DNA of 64,000 nucleotides. It comes from Bradyrhizobium yuanmingense (GTDB taxonomy: Bacteria; Pseudomonadota; Alphaproteobacteria; Rhizobiales; Xanthobacteraceae). Under the pieces are notes generated by a model that saw nothing but the letters and a program-made list of their open reading frames with translations, had not been told where the DNA came from and did no database searches. Shown here piece by piece: positions 46,254 to 55,699 of the stretch. Where the stretch lies: the NCBI RefSeq assembly GCF_029167105.1, contig NZ_JARFML010000010.1:1-64000 (forward strand), written 5' to 3'. The stretch's first letter is position 1; the number at the start of each line of letters is the position of its first letter. The translations under genes were made by a program, and so were the position numbers.

Positions 46254-47071
46254 ATGGACCATCTGAAAACCCAGGGCATCAGCATGCCCAAGCTCGGCCT
46301 CGGCACCTTCCGCATGCAGGGCGATGTCTGCCGTGCCGCGGTCGAGAGCGCGCTTTCGATCGGCTATCGCCACATCGACACGGCCGAGATGTACGCCAAC
46401 GAGGAGGCGATCGGCACGGCGATCGCCGCCTCCGGCGTGCCGCGCGGCGAGCTGCACGTCACCACGAAAGTCTGGCACGAGAACCTCAGCCGCGATGCGA
46501 TCCGCCGCGCTTTCGACGCCAGCCTCAAGAAGCTCCGGCTCGACCATGTCGACCTCTATCTCGTGCATTGGCCGTCGAAGGCCGCGAACTGGGGGGCAGT
46601 GTTCGAAGCGCTGATGACGCTCAAGGAGGAGGGACGCACGCGCGCCATCGGCGTTGCCAACTTCACCACCGCGCTGCTCAAGGTTGCGGTGGAGGAGATC
46701 AAGGCGCCGATCGCCTGCAACCAGGTCGAATATCACGCCATGCTCGATCAATCGAAGGTGCTGGCCTATCTCCAGCCGCGGTCGATCCCGCTGGTTGCCT
46801 ATTGTCCGCTGGCGCAAGGGCGTTTCGCGAGCGATCCCGTGCTGGCCGACATGGCGCTCGGCACAATGCCACCGCTGCGCAGGTCGCGTTGAAATGGCTG
46901 CTCGATCAGGACGGCGTCGCCGCGATCCCGAAGGCTTCGCGGCGCGAGAGCCAGCAGGCCAATCTCGACGCGCTGAAGATTACGCTCGACGATGCCGACC
47001 GCGAGAAGATCGCCGCGCTGGCGAAGGACAGACGCTGCGTCAATCCAGGCTTCGCGCCGGCGTGGGATTAG
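46254..47071 (+). pseudogene. Aldo/keto reductase with a one-base frameshift
   Basis: From ATG 46254 (RBS AGGAG) the frame encodes an AKR with the tetrad in DTAEMYANEEAIG (D, Y), VTTKVWHENL (K) and DLYLVHWP (H), but goes off frame near 46850-46870 and stops at 46892. The next frame continues exactly where the fold should, NATAAQVALKWLLDQDGVAAIPKASRRESQQAN to 47071. Restoring one base near GACATGGCG gives a 272-residue protein, the normal length for 2,5-diketo-D-gluconate reductase-like AKRs. It is either a recent pseudogene or a sequencing error. Confidence 0.82.
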
Positions 47072-47092
47072 CTGTGACCAGGCAATAGAAAT

Positions 47093-47108
47093 GGCCCCGT
47101 GAGGGGCC
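47093..47108. terminator. Terminator between convergent genes
   Basis: GGCCCC (47093-47098), GTGA, GGGGCC (47103-47108). It is followed by ATTTCTATT on the minus strand and GTTTCC on the plus strand, and lies between the AKR and the His-rich gene. Confidence 0.65.
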
Positions 47109-47129
47109 GTTTCCATGTTGCGTTGCGCA

Positions 47130-47369
47130 TCAGTAGTGGTGATGGTGATGGCGATGGCTGCGCTTGATCACGACCACCTTGTCACCGCGATGGTGGCGAT
47201 GCCAGCCATGACGATGTCCGCGGAATTCGGCGCGGGCGCCGTACGGGCCGTGGTGATGATGATGATAGCCGCCGCTGCGCTTGATCACCACCGTCTCCGC
47301 ACTTGCAAGCGTCGGCGCCGCGATCACGAGCGCACCGAGAGCCGCAACCACATAACCAAGCTTCTTCAT
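47130..47369 (-). CDS. Small exported histidine-rich protein (possible metal binder)
   Basis: 79 residues from ATG 47369, preceded by GGAGGAGGAC. Signal peptide MKKLGYVVAALGALVIAAPTLASA, then two VVIKRS motifs, each followed by a His-rich run (GGYHHHHHGPYG; HRHHHHHY) and a central RGHRHGWHRHHRGDK. About a third of the mature residues are His or Arg, so it probably binds Ni, Zn or Cu in the periplasm, or acts as a metal buffer. An EcfG-like promoter lies at 47400-47424. Confidence 0.78.
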   Translation of the reverse strand: MKKLGYVVAALGALVIAAPTLASAETVVIKRSGGYHHHHHGPYGARAEFRGHRHGWHRHHRGDKVVVIKRSHRHHHHHY

Positions 47370-47399
47370 GATGTCCTCCTCCAAACGAATGCAGATCTA

Positions 47400-47424
47400 A
47401 ACCGCAGATTTGCGCGAACGTTCC
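47400..47424 (-). promoter_or_regulatory. EcfG-type promoter candidate
   Basis: Minus-strand GGAAC (47424-47420), 16 bases, GGTT (47403-47400), 31 bp before the His-rich gene start at 47369. Confidence 0.65.
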
Positions 47425-47471
47425 GAAGGAGCGGGGAGAGAATTCTGAACGGATGTTCAGACGAAGGCGAG

Positions 47472-47924
47472 CTAATCGCAGCGCTGCTGCGCGGGCGTCG
47501 GCGCACCGCTGGCGATGTATTTGCCGTTCCTGATCGTGTACTCGCCGCCCTCGCTGCGATTGTAGATCGCGCGCAGGCTGCCGTCCTTCTGCAACAGCAA
47601 CCCGAATTCGCGGGCCTGATGCAGCGAGGGGAAGTACACCATCACATTGAGCAGGCGCTCGGCATTGACCGTGGCGGACACCACCTCGTTCTCGTCCTTG
47701 GCCTCGCCGAAATTGCGCCGGTACATCACCCGGCCGTCTTTCCGGATTTCGTAAGTCAAGCGCGCACCCTGGTCGCGGTCGGGCCGGGCCGAGCAATCGA
47801 CCGCCCACGAGCCGAGCAGGCCCCATCGCTCGACGGTCACGGCCAGCGTCTCGGCACCGGCCGTGGAGGTGAACGCGACCGACAGCACCGCAGCCGCGAT
47901 CCAGCGGCCCGAACAACGCATCAT
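47472..47924 (-). CDS. Exported protein of unknown function
   Basis: 150 residues. Signal peptide MMRCSGRWIAAAVLSVAFTSTAGA, then a predicted beta-rich domain (WGLLGSWAVDCSARPDRDQGARLTYEIRKDGRVMYRRNFG ... GSLRAIYNRSEGGEYTIRNGKYIASGAPTPAQQRC) with Cys near both ends that could pair. The LLGSWAVDCS pattern resembles short periplasmic lipocalin-like rhizobial proteins. AGGAC precedes the tandem ATGs. No assigned function. Confidence 0.7.
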   Translation of the reverse strand: MMRCSGRWIAAAVLSVAFTSTAGAETLAVTVERWGLLGSWAVDCSARPDRDQGARLTYEIRKDGRVMYRRNFGEAKDENEVVSATVNAERLLNVMVYFPSLHQAREFGLLLQKDGSLRAIYNRSEGGEYTIRNGKYIASGAPTPAQQRCD

Positions 47925-48083
47925 GTCCTGAAAAAACCCGCCTCGAACAATTCCAAAGTCTAGCATCGCGCGCGCGGCCCTGCCACGGCAGTCGCCGATC
48001 GCCGGCGAATTTGATCCGCGTCAATGAGGCGGGGCGGTTCGAAGGTAAGATGGCGTTTCCCGAAAGCGAACGTGGATAGAGCA

Positions 48084-48356
48084 ATGCTGAATCAAGTCAT
48101 GGATTTTGCGGGCGAAGTGCTGCCGGGGAGCTGTGCCGTACCGCCTTATTCCGAGGCCGCATTTCTGAGCGAGTTGGGCGATCGATTGCGGTCCTCCCGC
48201 ATGCGCTGCGACCTGTCGCGCCGGGAGCTCGCCCGCCGCTCGGGGATTTCCGAGCGCTACATCGCCCAGATCGAGGCTGGCAAGGGCAACGTCTCCATCG
48301 TCCTGTTGCTGCGGCTGGCTTCCGCGATTCACGGCAGTCAGCCACAGGCGGCGTGA
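48084..48356 (+). CDS. Short XRE-family regulator resembling the HTH half of BoxR/BzdR
   Basis: 90 residues. The XRE helix-turn-helix (about 27-82) is FLSELGDRLRSSRMRCDLSRRELARRSGISERYIAQIEAGKGNVSIVLLLRLASAI. This wording, particularly SGISERYIAQIEAGKGNVSI, is close to the DNA-binding half of benzoyl-CoA-responsive BoxR/BzdR regulators, whose C-terminal shikimate-kinase-like sensor domain is absent here. It is thus either a stand-alone repressor or a truncated relative. Start ATG 48084. Confidence 0.78.
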   Translation: MLNQVMDFAGEVLPGSCAVPPYSEAAFLSELGDRLRSSRMRCDLSRRELARRSGISERYIAQIEAGKGNVSIVLLLRLASAIHGSQPQAA

Positions 48357-48376
48357 GGAGACGCCCGGACCAGGCC

Positions 48377-49609
48377 TCAGGCTCGCTTCTCCACATTGGC
48401 GCTGCGGGCTGGCACGCCGAACTCCTTGCGGCAGACTTCGGCTAGCGCGGCGACGCCATCGCGGATCTGCTGGTGCGTGAGGCTGGCAAAGCACAGCCGC
48501 AGCCGCGAGGCGGAATGGCCCTTGCTGGTCGACCATTCCGGCCCCGGATTGATCGAGACGCCGGCGGCGAGCGCGGCCTGATACAGCTTCAGCGTATCGA
48601 CCTGGTCGGGCAGCTTGACCCAGAGGAAGATGCCGCCCTTGGGCTCCTCGAATTCGGCGGCCGTCCCGAACTGCTCGTTCAGGGCTTCCATCAGCGTGTC
48701 GAGCTTGCTGCGCAGGGCCTTGGTCAGGGCCGGCACGTGGGTTGAAAAATGCGCCTTGCAATAGGTGGCGAGCACCATCTGCTCCAGCGCGCCGGAGCCC
48801 GCATCCGTCTTCAGCGCCAGCATCCGTGACATCACCTCCCAGGGCGCCACGACGAAGCCGACGCGCAGCGCCGGCGCAATCGACTTGGAGAACGAGCCGA
48901 TATGAATCACGCCGCCGTTCTCGCTCATCGCGTAGATCGCGGGCGGCCGCTGCCCCGACCAGATGAGGTCGGCATAGCAATCGTCCTCGAAGATGGGCAC
49001 GCCATATTCGGTCGCGAGCCGCACCAGCTCGGTGCGGCGGCTCTCGGGCATGATGCTGCCGGTCGGGTTCTGCACCGTCGGAATAGTGTAGATGTATTTC
49101 GGCCGGATGCCACGGCGCTTCAGGTCGGCCAGCGTGGAGGCCAGCAGGTCCATGCGCATGCCGTCCTTGTCGAGCGGAATGCCGACGACGTTGACGCCGA
49201 GCCGCGCCAGACGCGTCAGGGAGCCCTGATAGCTCTCCTGCTCGAAGATCACGGTGTCGCCGCGCGTCAGCAGGGTGGCGTTGACAAGGTCGAGCGCCTG
49301 CAGTGAGCCGGAGACGATCAGGAGGTCGTCGACCGTGCAAGTGATGCCGGCATCACGCTTCAGTTTCGTCACCAGGAATTCGCGCAACGGGAGGTAGCCC
49401 TGCGGCCCATGCGCCAGACCGTAGGTGGCGAGCGAGCGACCCTCCCGCCGCAGCACCGTGTCGGCGGCTTGGATCAATTCGTCGAGCGGCACCTGTTCGG
49501 AATCGTTGTTGCCGCCGACGAAGCTGTATTTGGCAAGGCCCGTCCACCGCGCAGAAGGGGCCGGCAGCCCCGCTGGAAACAGGGGGGCGAAATCGAAGCT
49601 GGACGTCAT
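48377..49609 (-). CDS. PLP-dependent aminotransferase, class I/II (2-aminoadipate type)
   Basis: 410 residues, fold type I. The PLP lysine is K242 in GSFSKSIAPALRVGFVVAP. IPTVQNPTGSIM, FEDDCYADLIW and LRLCFASL (substrate-carboxylate Arg) complete the family signature. It resembles LysN/ARO8-like aminotransferases and the aminotransferase half of MocR regulators, without the GntR domain. The amino donor and oxo acid are not resolved. It lies next to the XRE regulator, convergent. Confidence 0.9.
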   Translation of the reverse strand: MTSSFDFAPLFPAGLPAPSARWTGLAKYSFVGGNNDSEQVPLDELIQAADTVLRREGRSLATYGLAHGPQGYLPLREFLVTKLKRDAGITCTVDDLLIVSGSLQALDLVNATLLTRGDTVIFEQESYQGSLTRLARLGVNVVGIPLDKDGMRMDLLASTLADLKRRGIRPKYIYTIPTVQNPTGSIMPESRRTELVRLATEYGVPIFEDDCYADLIWSGQRPPAIYAMSENGGVIHIGSFSKSIAPALRVGFVVAPWEVMSRMLALKTDAGSGALEQMVLATYCKAHFSTHVPALTKALRSKLDTLMEALNEQFGTAAEFEEPKGGIFLWVKLPDQVDTLKLYQAALAAGVSINPGPEWSTSKGHSASRLRLCFASLTHQQIRDGVAALAEVCRKEFGVPARSANVEKRA

Positions 49610-49672
49610 GGGAGCGTTCCTCGTTTTGTTCTTGTTGAGCGTCGGCTTTGCACCGGCCGCCTTACTCCTTGC

Positions 49673-49726
49673 GGCCGTCCTGGTCGGGCGGCCTTAGTTC
49701 TTGCCGGCCGTCCTTGTCGGACGGCC
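49673..49726. repeat. Duplicated 33-bp hairpin unit at the DUF3124 gene end
   Basis: Two copies of a GGCCGTCC-type stem, 49673-49693 (loop TGGTC) and 49706-49726 (loop TTGTC), spaced 33 bp. The second lies within the last codons of the DUF3124 gene, and the first lies just past its stop. The downstream copy would encode the same GRPTRTA peptide, indicating a recent 33-bp tandem duplication. Confidence 0.65.
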
Positions 49727-50221
49727 CTGGCTGATGAAAGCGTAATGCGCGTTGGCGATGCCGCCAACCATCAAGGCTTCGACCACGGGTTCTGCGATCT
49801 CGCCCGGGGCGGCCCAGTCGACCAGGAAATTGGCGCCGGTCCCGCCGCGCAAATCGTCGGTGGGGATGAAGATCGAGACGGTGGCGAGCGGCCTCAACGC
49901 CACCGGCGTCTTGAGATAGCTCTCGACCTGCTTGCCTGCGGTGTCGAAATAGGCGATGCGTTTGATGACCAGCGGCTGGGTCTCGGAGGCGTTGTGTACG
50001 CTCAGCGTCACCGAGAAGTCGACACGCAACTTGCCCTGGCTCATCGCGACGCTGGAATAGGCGGGCACGTAGAAACCGCCGGAGACGGCGAGGTCCTCCT
50101 TCGGCAGCGTGGTGAGCGAATCGGCAAAGTTTTGTTCGATACTGACTTTGGATTGCGCGGCGGCGGGCACGGCAAAGGCGAGGGGACCCAGCAGCATGGC
50201 TGCGATGAGCCCATTCCGCAT
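49694..50221 (-). CDS. DUF3124 exported protein
   Basis: 175 residues. Signal peptide (MRNGLIAAMLLGPLAFAVPAAAQ), then GGFYVPAYSSVAMSQGKLRVDFSVTLSVHNASETQPLVIKRIAYFDTAGKQVESYL and VSIFIPTDDLRGGTGANFLVDWAAP, a beta-sandwich pattern matching DUF3124. Predicted periplasmic; function unknown. ATG 50221 is used. It is divergent from the Kef-type antiporter. The last codons carry a hairpin that is duplicated just after the stop. Confidence 0.85.
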   Translation of the reverse strand: MRNGLIAAMLLGPLAFAVPAAAQSKVSIEQNFADSLTTLPKEDLAVSGGFYVPAYSSVAMSQGKLRVDFSVTLSVHNASETQPLVIKRIAYFDTAGKQVESYLKTPVALRPLATVSIFIPTDDLRGGTGANFLVDWAAPGEIAEPVVEALMVGGIANAHYAFISQGRPTRTAGKN

Positions 50222-50288
50222 GTGACGAATTGCTCGCTTGCCGCACCGCAACCTGTCTCTAGGGTGCGGCAAAACGGACCAATTTGGC

Positions 50289-52019
50289 ATGCACGAGCTC
50301 ATTCGCGACATCACTCTCTCTATTCTGTTTGCCTGGATGCTGGGCCTGCTCGCCCATTTCTCCCGGCAACCGCTGATCCTGGCCTACCTTATCGCCGGCT
50401 TCTGCATAGGTCCATTCGGCGCCGGCTGGGTCCATTCGCAGGAATCGATCAGCGTCATCTCCGAGCTTGGCCTGATCTTCATGCTGTTCATGATCGGGCT
50501 CGAGATCGACCTGAAGAAGATCGTGCGCGCCGGGCGGGTGATCCTGTTCGCGGCGGGCAGCCAGCTGCTCGGCGGCTGTCTGCTCGGGGTTCTGTTCTTC
50601 GTCGGAATCGGCCTGTCGCTCGGCGGCGGGCATTTCGATGCGGTCTATCTCTGCGTCGCCTGTGCGCTTTCGAGCACGGTCATCATCGTCAAGGTGCTCT
50701 ACGAGAAACGCGAGCTCGACACGCTGCCGGGCCGCATCACGCTCGGCGTGCTGGTGCTCCAGGACATTTTCGCCATCCTGTTCCTGGCGGTGCAGCCGAG
50801 TCTCGCCAATCTGGAGGTCAGCGTCATCCTGCTTTCGATCGGCCGCGTCGCGGTGCTGGTCGCCGCCGCGCTGCTGGTCAGCCGCTATGTGCTGCCGCGC
50901 GTGTTCCACCAGATCGCCCGCCGTCCGGAACTGATCCTGCTCGGCGCGCTGGCCTGGTGCTTCCTGGTCGCGGAGACCGCGTATCAACTGTCGCTGTCGC
51001 GCGAGATGGGTGCGCTGATCGCCGGCGTCTCGCTCTCGACCTTCCCCTATGCGCTCGACGTCACCGCCAAGGTCACCACGCTCCGCGACTTCTTCATCAC
51101 GCTGTTCTTCGTCTCGCTCGGCATGACCATTCCCATACCCGGGCTCTCCGTGATCTGGCTCGCGCTGATGATCGCGGCCTTCACGGTCGTGAGCCGCCTC
51201 GTCACCACCTTTACGCCCCTCTACCTGATGAAGCAGGGGCTGCGCGCGAGCCTGTTGCCGGCCCTGAATCTCGCGCAGATCTCGGAATTCTCGCTGGTGG
51301 TGATCCAGACCGGGGTCACCGACCGCCACATCGCAGCGGAGACAGCGAATGCGGCTTCGTTCGCCTTCGTGGTGCTGGCGGTGCTCTCGACCTTCGTGAT
51401 GACCCGCAGCGACGAGATCACCCGCTGGGCGATCGGCCCCTTGAAGCGGATCGGCCTGCGCGATCTCGACCATGGCAACGGCCATGCCGAGGAGGGCCAC
51501 GGGGGCGGCCATGGCGAGGCCCGCCGCATCGTCATCCTCGGCTTTTTCCGTGCGGCGAGCGCGCTTTTGGCCGAGATCGAACGGCAGGCACCGGTGCTGC
51601 TGGAGCAGATCACCGTGGTCGATTTCAACCCCAATGTGTACCAGACCCTGCTTTCACGTGGTCTGCACGTGATCTATGGCGACATCAGCAGCGCCGACAC
51701 GCTGCTCCATGCCGGCGTCGGCAAGTCCGAGATGATCATCCTCAGCGTGCCGGACTCGCTGCTGAAGGGCGCCACCAACGAGAAGCTGGTCCGTCACGTC
51801 CGCGCGCTCAATCCGACCGCCCTGATCGTCGCCACGGCCGACCTGTTGGCCGACGTCGGCGCGCTCTACGAGGCCGGCGCCAGCTACGTCACCGTGACCC
51901 GGCTCAGCGATGCACATGAGCTGTTTACCGTGATCGAAGCCGCCCAGGCCGGCCTGCTCGCGGACAAGCGCGCCGAGCTCGATCAGCGCCTCGGCGAGCG
52001 CCGCGAGGTGCTGCCCTGA
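50289..52019 (+). CDS. Kef-type K+/H+ antiporter with TrkA-N domain (CPA2 family)
   Basis: 576 residues. About 12 transmembrane segments of the CPA2 antiporter fold (about 1-380, with GFCIGPFGAGWVHSQESISVISELGLIFMLFMIGLEID and ALSSTVIIVKVLYEKREL) are followed by a His/Gly-rich linker (DHGNGHAEEGHGGGHGEAR, about 408-426) and a Rossmann TrkA-N domain (about 428-550). It exchanges K+ or Na+ for protons at the inner membrane. The linker may bind metal. The KefC glutathione pocket cannot be judged. Start ATG 50289. Confidence 0.9.
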   Translation: MHELIRDITLSILFAWMLGLLAHFSRQPLILAYLIAGFCIGPFGAGWVHSQESISVISELGLIFMLFMIGLEIDLKKIVRAGRVILFAAGSQLLGGCLLGVLFFVGIGLSLGGGHFDAVYLCVACALSSTVIIVKVLYEKRELDTLPGRITLGVLVLQDIFAILFLAVQPSLANLEVSVILLSIGRVAVLVAAALLVSRYVLPRVFHQIARRPELILLGALAWCFLVAETAYQLSLSREMGALIAGVSLSTFPYALDVTAKVTTLRDFFITLFFVSLGMTIPIPGLSVIWLALMIAAFTVVSRLVTTFTPLYLMKQGLRASLLPALNLAQISEFSLVVIQTGVTDRHIAAETANAASFAFVVLAVLSTFVMTRSDEITRWAIGPLKRIGLRDLDHGNGHAEEGHGGGHGEARRIVILGFFRAASALLAEIERQAPVLLEQITVVDFNPNVYQTLLSRGLHVIYGDISSADTLLHAGVGKSEMIILSVPDSLLKGATNEKLVRHVRALNPTALIVATADLLADVGALYEAGASYVTVTRLSDAHELFTVIEAAQAGLLADKRAELDQRLGERREVLP

Positions 52020-52208
52020 CGGCGTAGGGCCGCCTTCCTTGCAGCCTTCCTTGCGGGCAATCTGCGCCTATATCGCTGGTATGCCCGGTGCAAGCCTGAA
52101 ACCCCATCGGCAGGCCCGCCCTCGGGCATATGTGGTTGCGCTGGGGAGACTAGCGCCCCGACCCAAGTCCGGCTAAGCCTCCCGGCCATAACCGATAGAG
52201 ATTGGGAA

Positions 52209-53285
52209 ATGCCCGATAGCGTTCAGGAAGTCTTGCAGGCCTTTGCCCGGGGTGAGCTCGTGGTCGTCACCGACGACGAGGACCGCGAGGGCGAGGGCGA
52301 TCTGATCGTCGCCGCCTCGCTCTGCACCGCCGAGAAGATGGCCTTCATCATCCGCCATACCTCCGGCATCGTCTGCGCGCCCGTGACGACCGAGGACGCG
52401 CGCAGGCTGCGGCTCGATCCGATGGTCGCCCACAACGATTCCGCGCACACCACCGCGTTCACGGTCTCGATCGACTACAAGCCCGACGGCGGCACCGGCA
52501 TCTCCGCCGAGGAGCGCGCCTCGTGCTGCCGCGCGCTCGCCAATCCCAATGTCGGCGCCAACGACTTCGCCCGGCCCGGCCACATCTTTCCGCTGATCGC
52601 CAAGGACGGCGGCGTGCTGCTGCGCTCCGGCCACACCGAGGCCGCGGTCGACCTCTGCAAGCTGTCCGGCCTGCCGCCGGTCGGCGTCATCAGCGAACTC
52701 ATGAACGACGACGGCAGCGTGATGAAGGGCGAGCAGGTCGCGCAATTCGCGGCGAGGCACAAACTCAAGCACGTCACCATCGCGGACATGATCGCCTACC
52801 GCCAGGCGCGCGAGAAGCTGATCGAGCGGGTCTCGACCTTCGTCACCGACAGCCCGATCGGTCCCTTGCAGGGCTACGCCTACCGCTCGCCGTTCGATTC
52901 CATCGCTCACGTCGCCTTCGTCTATAACGGGGTCGGCGACGGCAAGAACGTGCTGACGCGCTTCCACAAGCCGAACATCGTCAAGGACACCTTCACCGGC
53001 CACAAGCGCATGGCCGCCGTGCTCGAGCATTTCAAGAAGACCGGCCGCGGCGTGCTGGTCTACCTGCGCGACGGCGCCGCCGGCGTGCCCGTTTCGCCGC
53101 TGCCGGACGAGACGTCGACGGAGGCCGACCGCAACCGCCAGTGGCGCGAGGTCGGCGTCGGCGCGCAGATCCTGCGCGACCTCGGCGTGACTTCGATCCG
53201 GCATCTCACCTCGTCGGTGCACGACTACAAAGGTCTGTCGGGCTTCGGCATCGAGATCGTCGCCAACGAGCAGCTCGAAAGCTGA
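52209..53285 (+). CDS. ribB: 3,4-dihydroxy-2-butanone-4-phosphate synthase with a degenerate GTP cyclohydrolase II-like half
   Basis: 358 residues. The N-terminal DHBP synthase domain (about 1-205) has the substrate/metal motif DDEDREGEGD, HTSGIVCAP, RPGHIFPL and HTEAAVDLCKLSGL. The C-terminal domain (about 206-355) is colinear with GTP cyclohydrolase II but lacks the zinc-binding Cys cluster (the H-E-C-L-T-G-D/C-D-C region reads RFHKPNIVKDTFTGHKR), so it should be catalytically dead for that step. It makes the four-carbon riboflavin precursor from ribulose-5-phosphate. No FMN riboswitch was recognised upstream. Confidence 0.92.
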   Translation: MPDSVQEVLQAFARGELVVVTDDEDREGEGDLIVAASLCTAEKMAFIIRHTSGIVCAPVTTEDARRLRLDPMVAHNDSAHTTAFTVSIDYKPDGGTGISAEERASCCRALANPNVGANDFARPGHIFPLIAKDGGVLLRSGHTEAAVDLCKLSGLPPVGVISELMNDDGSVMKGEQVAQFAARHKLKHVTIADMIAYRQAREKLIERVSTFVTDSPIGPLQGYAYRSPFDSIAHVAFVYNGVGDGKNVLTRFHKPNIVKDTFTGHKRMAAVLEHFKKTGRGVLVYLRDGAAGVPVSPLPDETSTEADRNRQWREVGVGAQILRDLGVTSIRHLTSSVHDYKGLSGFGIEIVANEQLES

Positions 53286-53289
53286 CATC

Positions 53290-53341
53290 GTCATTCCGGG
53301 ACGGCTCTGAAAGCGCCACGCTTCGTGCCACCCCGGAACGA
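53290..53341. repeat. REP-like palindrome
   Basis: Inverted repeat bounded by TCATTCCGGG and CCCCGGAACG, between ribB and gcdH. It is related to the three copies downstream. Confidence 0.7.
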
Positions 53342-53429
53342 CCGAAGCCAGGATGCAATTGAACTTGTTGCCGCGGCGCTTTACTTTGTCGGGCAATTAT
53401 CGACGGAACCAGACGCGAAAGGACGTTTC

Positions 53430-54644
<1,215 letters not shown>

Positions 54645-54655
54645 TTTGGTTCTCC

Positions 54656-54756
54656 GTCATTCCGGGGCGCGCGAAGCGCGAACCCGGAATCTCGGGCCGC
54701 ATTATTCCTGTTCAATCGAGATTCCGGGTGGCCCTGACGGGCCACCCCGGAATGAC
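54656..54756. repeat. REP-like palindrome pair
   Basis: Begins GTCATTCCGGGG and ends CCCCGGAATGAC, with an internal GCGCGCGAAGCGCG hairpin and a second GGTGGCCC/GGGCCACC hairpin; about 100 bp between gcdH and the MBL gene. It also serves as the leader of the downstream gene. Confidence 0.82.
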
Positions 54757-54778
54757 GTCAAAGAACAAAGAAGAAGCC

Positions 54779-55696
54779 ATGTCCGACAACGACGACGTCC
54801 CGTTCAACCGCAACTTTCCGCTGAAGCCCGGCATCGTCGAGGAGGTCCGCCCCGGCGTGCGGCGCGTGCTCTGCAACAATCCGAGCCCGTTCACCTTCAC
54901 GGGCACGGTCAGCTACATCGTCGGCAAAGGCAATGTCGCGATCATCGATCCCGGTCCAGACGATGCGGCGCATGCGGCGGCGCTGCTCGATGCCGTGCGC
55001 GGCGAGACCGTGACGCACATCTTCGTCACCCACACCCATCGCGACCATTCGCCGAACACCGCGCGGATCAAGCAGGCGACGGCTGCGCCGGTCTATGCCG
55101 AAGGCCCGCATCGCGCCTCGCGGCCGCGATTCGAGAGCGAGAAGCACAATCCGGAATCCGGCGCCGACCGCGATTTTGCCCCGGACGTCAATCTCGCGCA
55201 CGGCGACGTCGTGGAAGGCGACGGCTGGCGGCTCGAGGCCATCGCGACGCCCGGCCACACGGCCAACCATCTGGCATTCGCCTGGCCGGAGCGGAAGTTC
55301 AACTTCGTCGGCGATCACGTGATGGGCTGGTCGACCTCGATCGTGGCGCCGCCGGACGGCTCGATGATCGACTACATGGACTCGCTCGACCGGCTCGCCG
55401 CCCGCGAGGAGGATCTCTATTTCTCTGGCCATGGCCCCGAGATTCCCGAGGGCCAGCGCTTCGTGCGCTTCCTGATCCGCCACCGCAAGGCACGCGAGGC
55501 CTCGATCCTGCACCGCCTCGCCAAGGGCGAGACCGACATCCCGACCATGGTCCGCGCGATCTATATCGGTATCGATCCGCGCCTGACGACAGCTGCCGGC
55601 TATTCCGTGCTGGCGCATTTGGAAGATCTGGTCGCCCGCGGCGTGGTGGCGACGGATGGCGATCCCGTGATCGGCGGGACCTATCGGATGGCTTAA
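54779..55696 (+). CDS. Metallo-beta-lactamase fold hydrolase
   Basis: 305 residues. The MBL zinc site THTHRDH (about residues 86-92) is followed by GHTANHLAF, VGDHVMGW and SGHGPEI, giving the five metal-binding histidines/aspartate of the fold. A C-terminal winged-helix-like region (LAHLEDLVARGVVATDG) is typical of LACTB2/RNase Z-like MBL hydrolases (the LACTB2 family acts on RNA or small metabolites). The substrate is unassigned. Start ATG 54779 with AAAGAAG upstream. Confidence 0.85.
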   Translation: MSDNDDVPFNRNFPLKPGIVEEVRPGVRRVLCNNPSPFTFTGTVSYIVGKGNVAIIDPGPDDAAHAAALLDAVRGETVTHIFVTHTHRDHSPNTARIKQATAAPVYAEGPHRASRPRFESEKHNPESGADRDFAPDVNLAHGDVVEGDGWRLEAIATPGHTANHLAFAWPERKFNFVGDHVMGWSTSIVAPPDGSMIDYMDSLDRLAAREEDLYFSGHGPEIPEGQRFVRFLIRHRKAREASILHRLAKGETDIPTMVRAIYIGIDPRLTTAAGYSVLAHLEDLVARGVVATDGDPVIGGTYRMA

Positions 55697-55699
55697 GTC

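Noticed and set aside
52020..52208. FMN riboswitch upstream of ribB
   Set aside because: The conserved FMN aptamer blocks were not found in the 189-bp leader.
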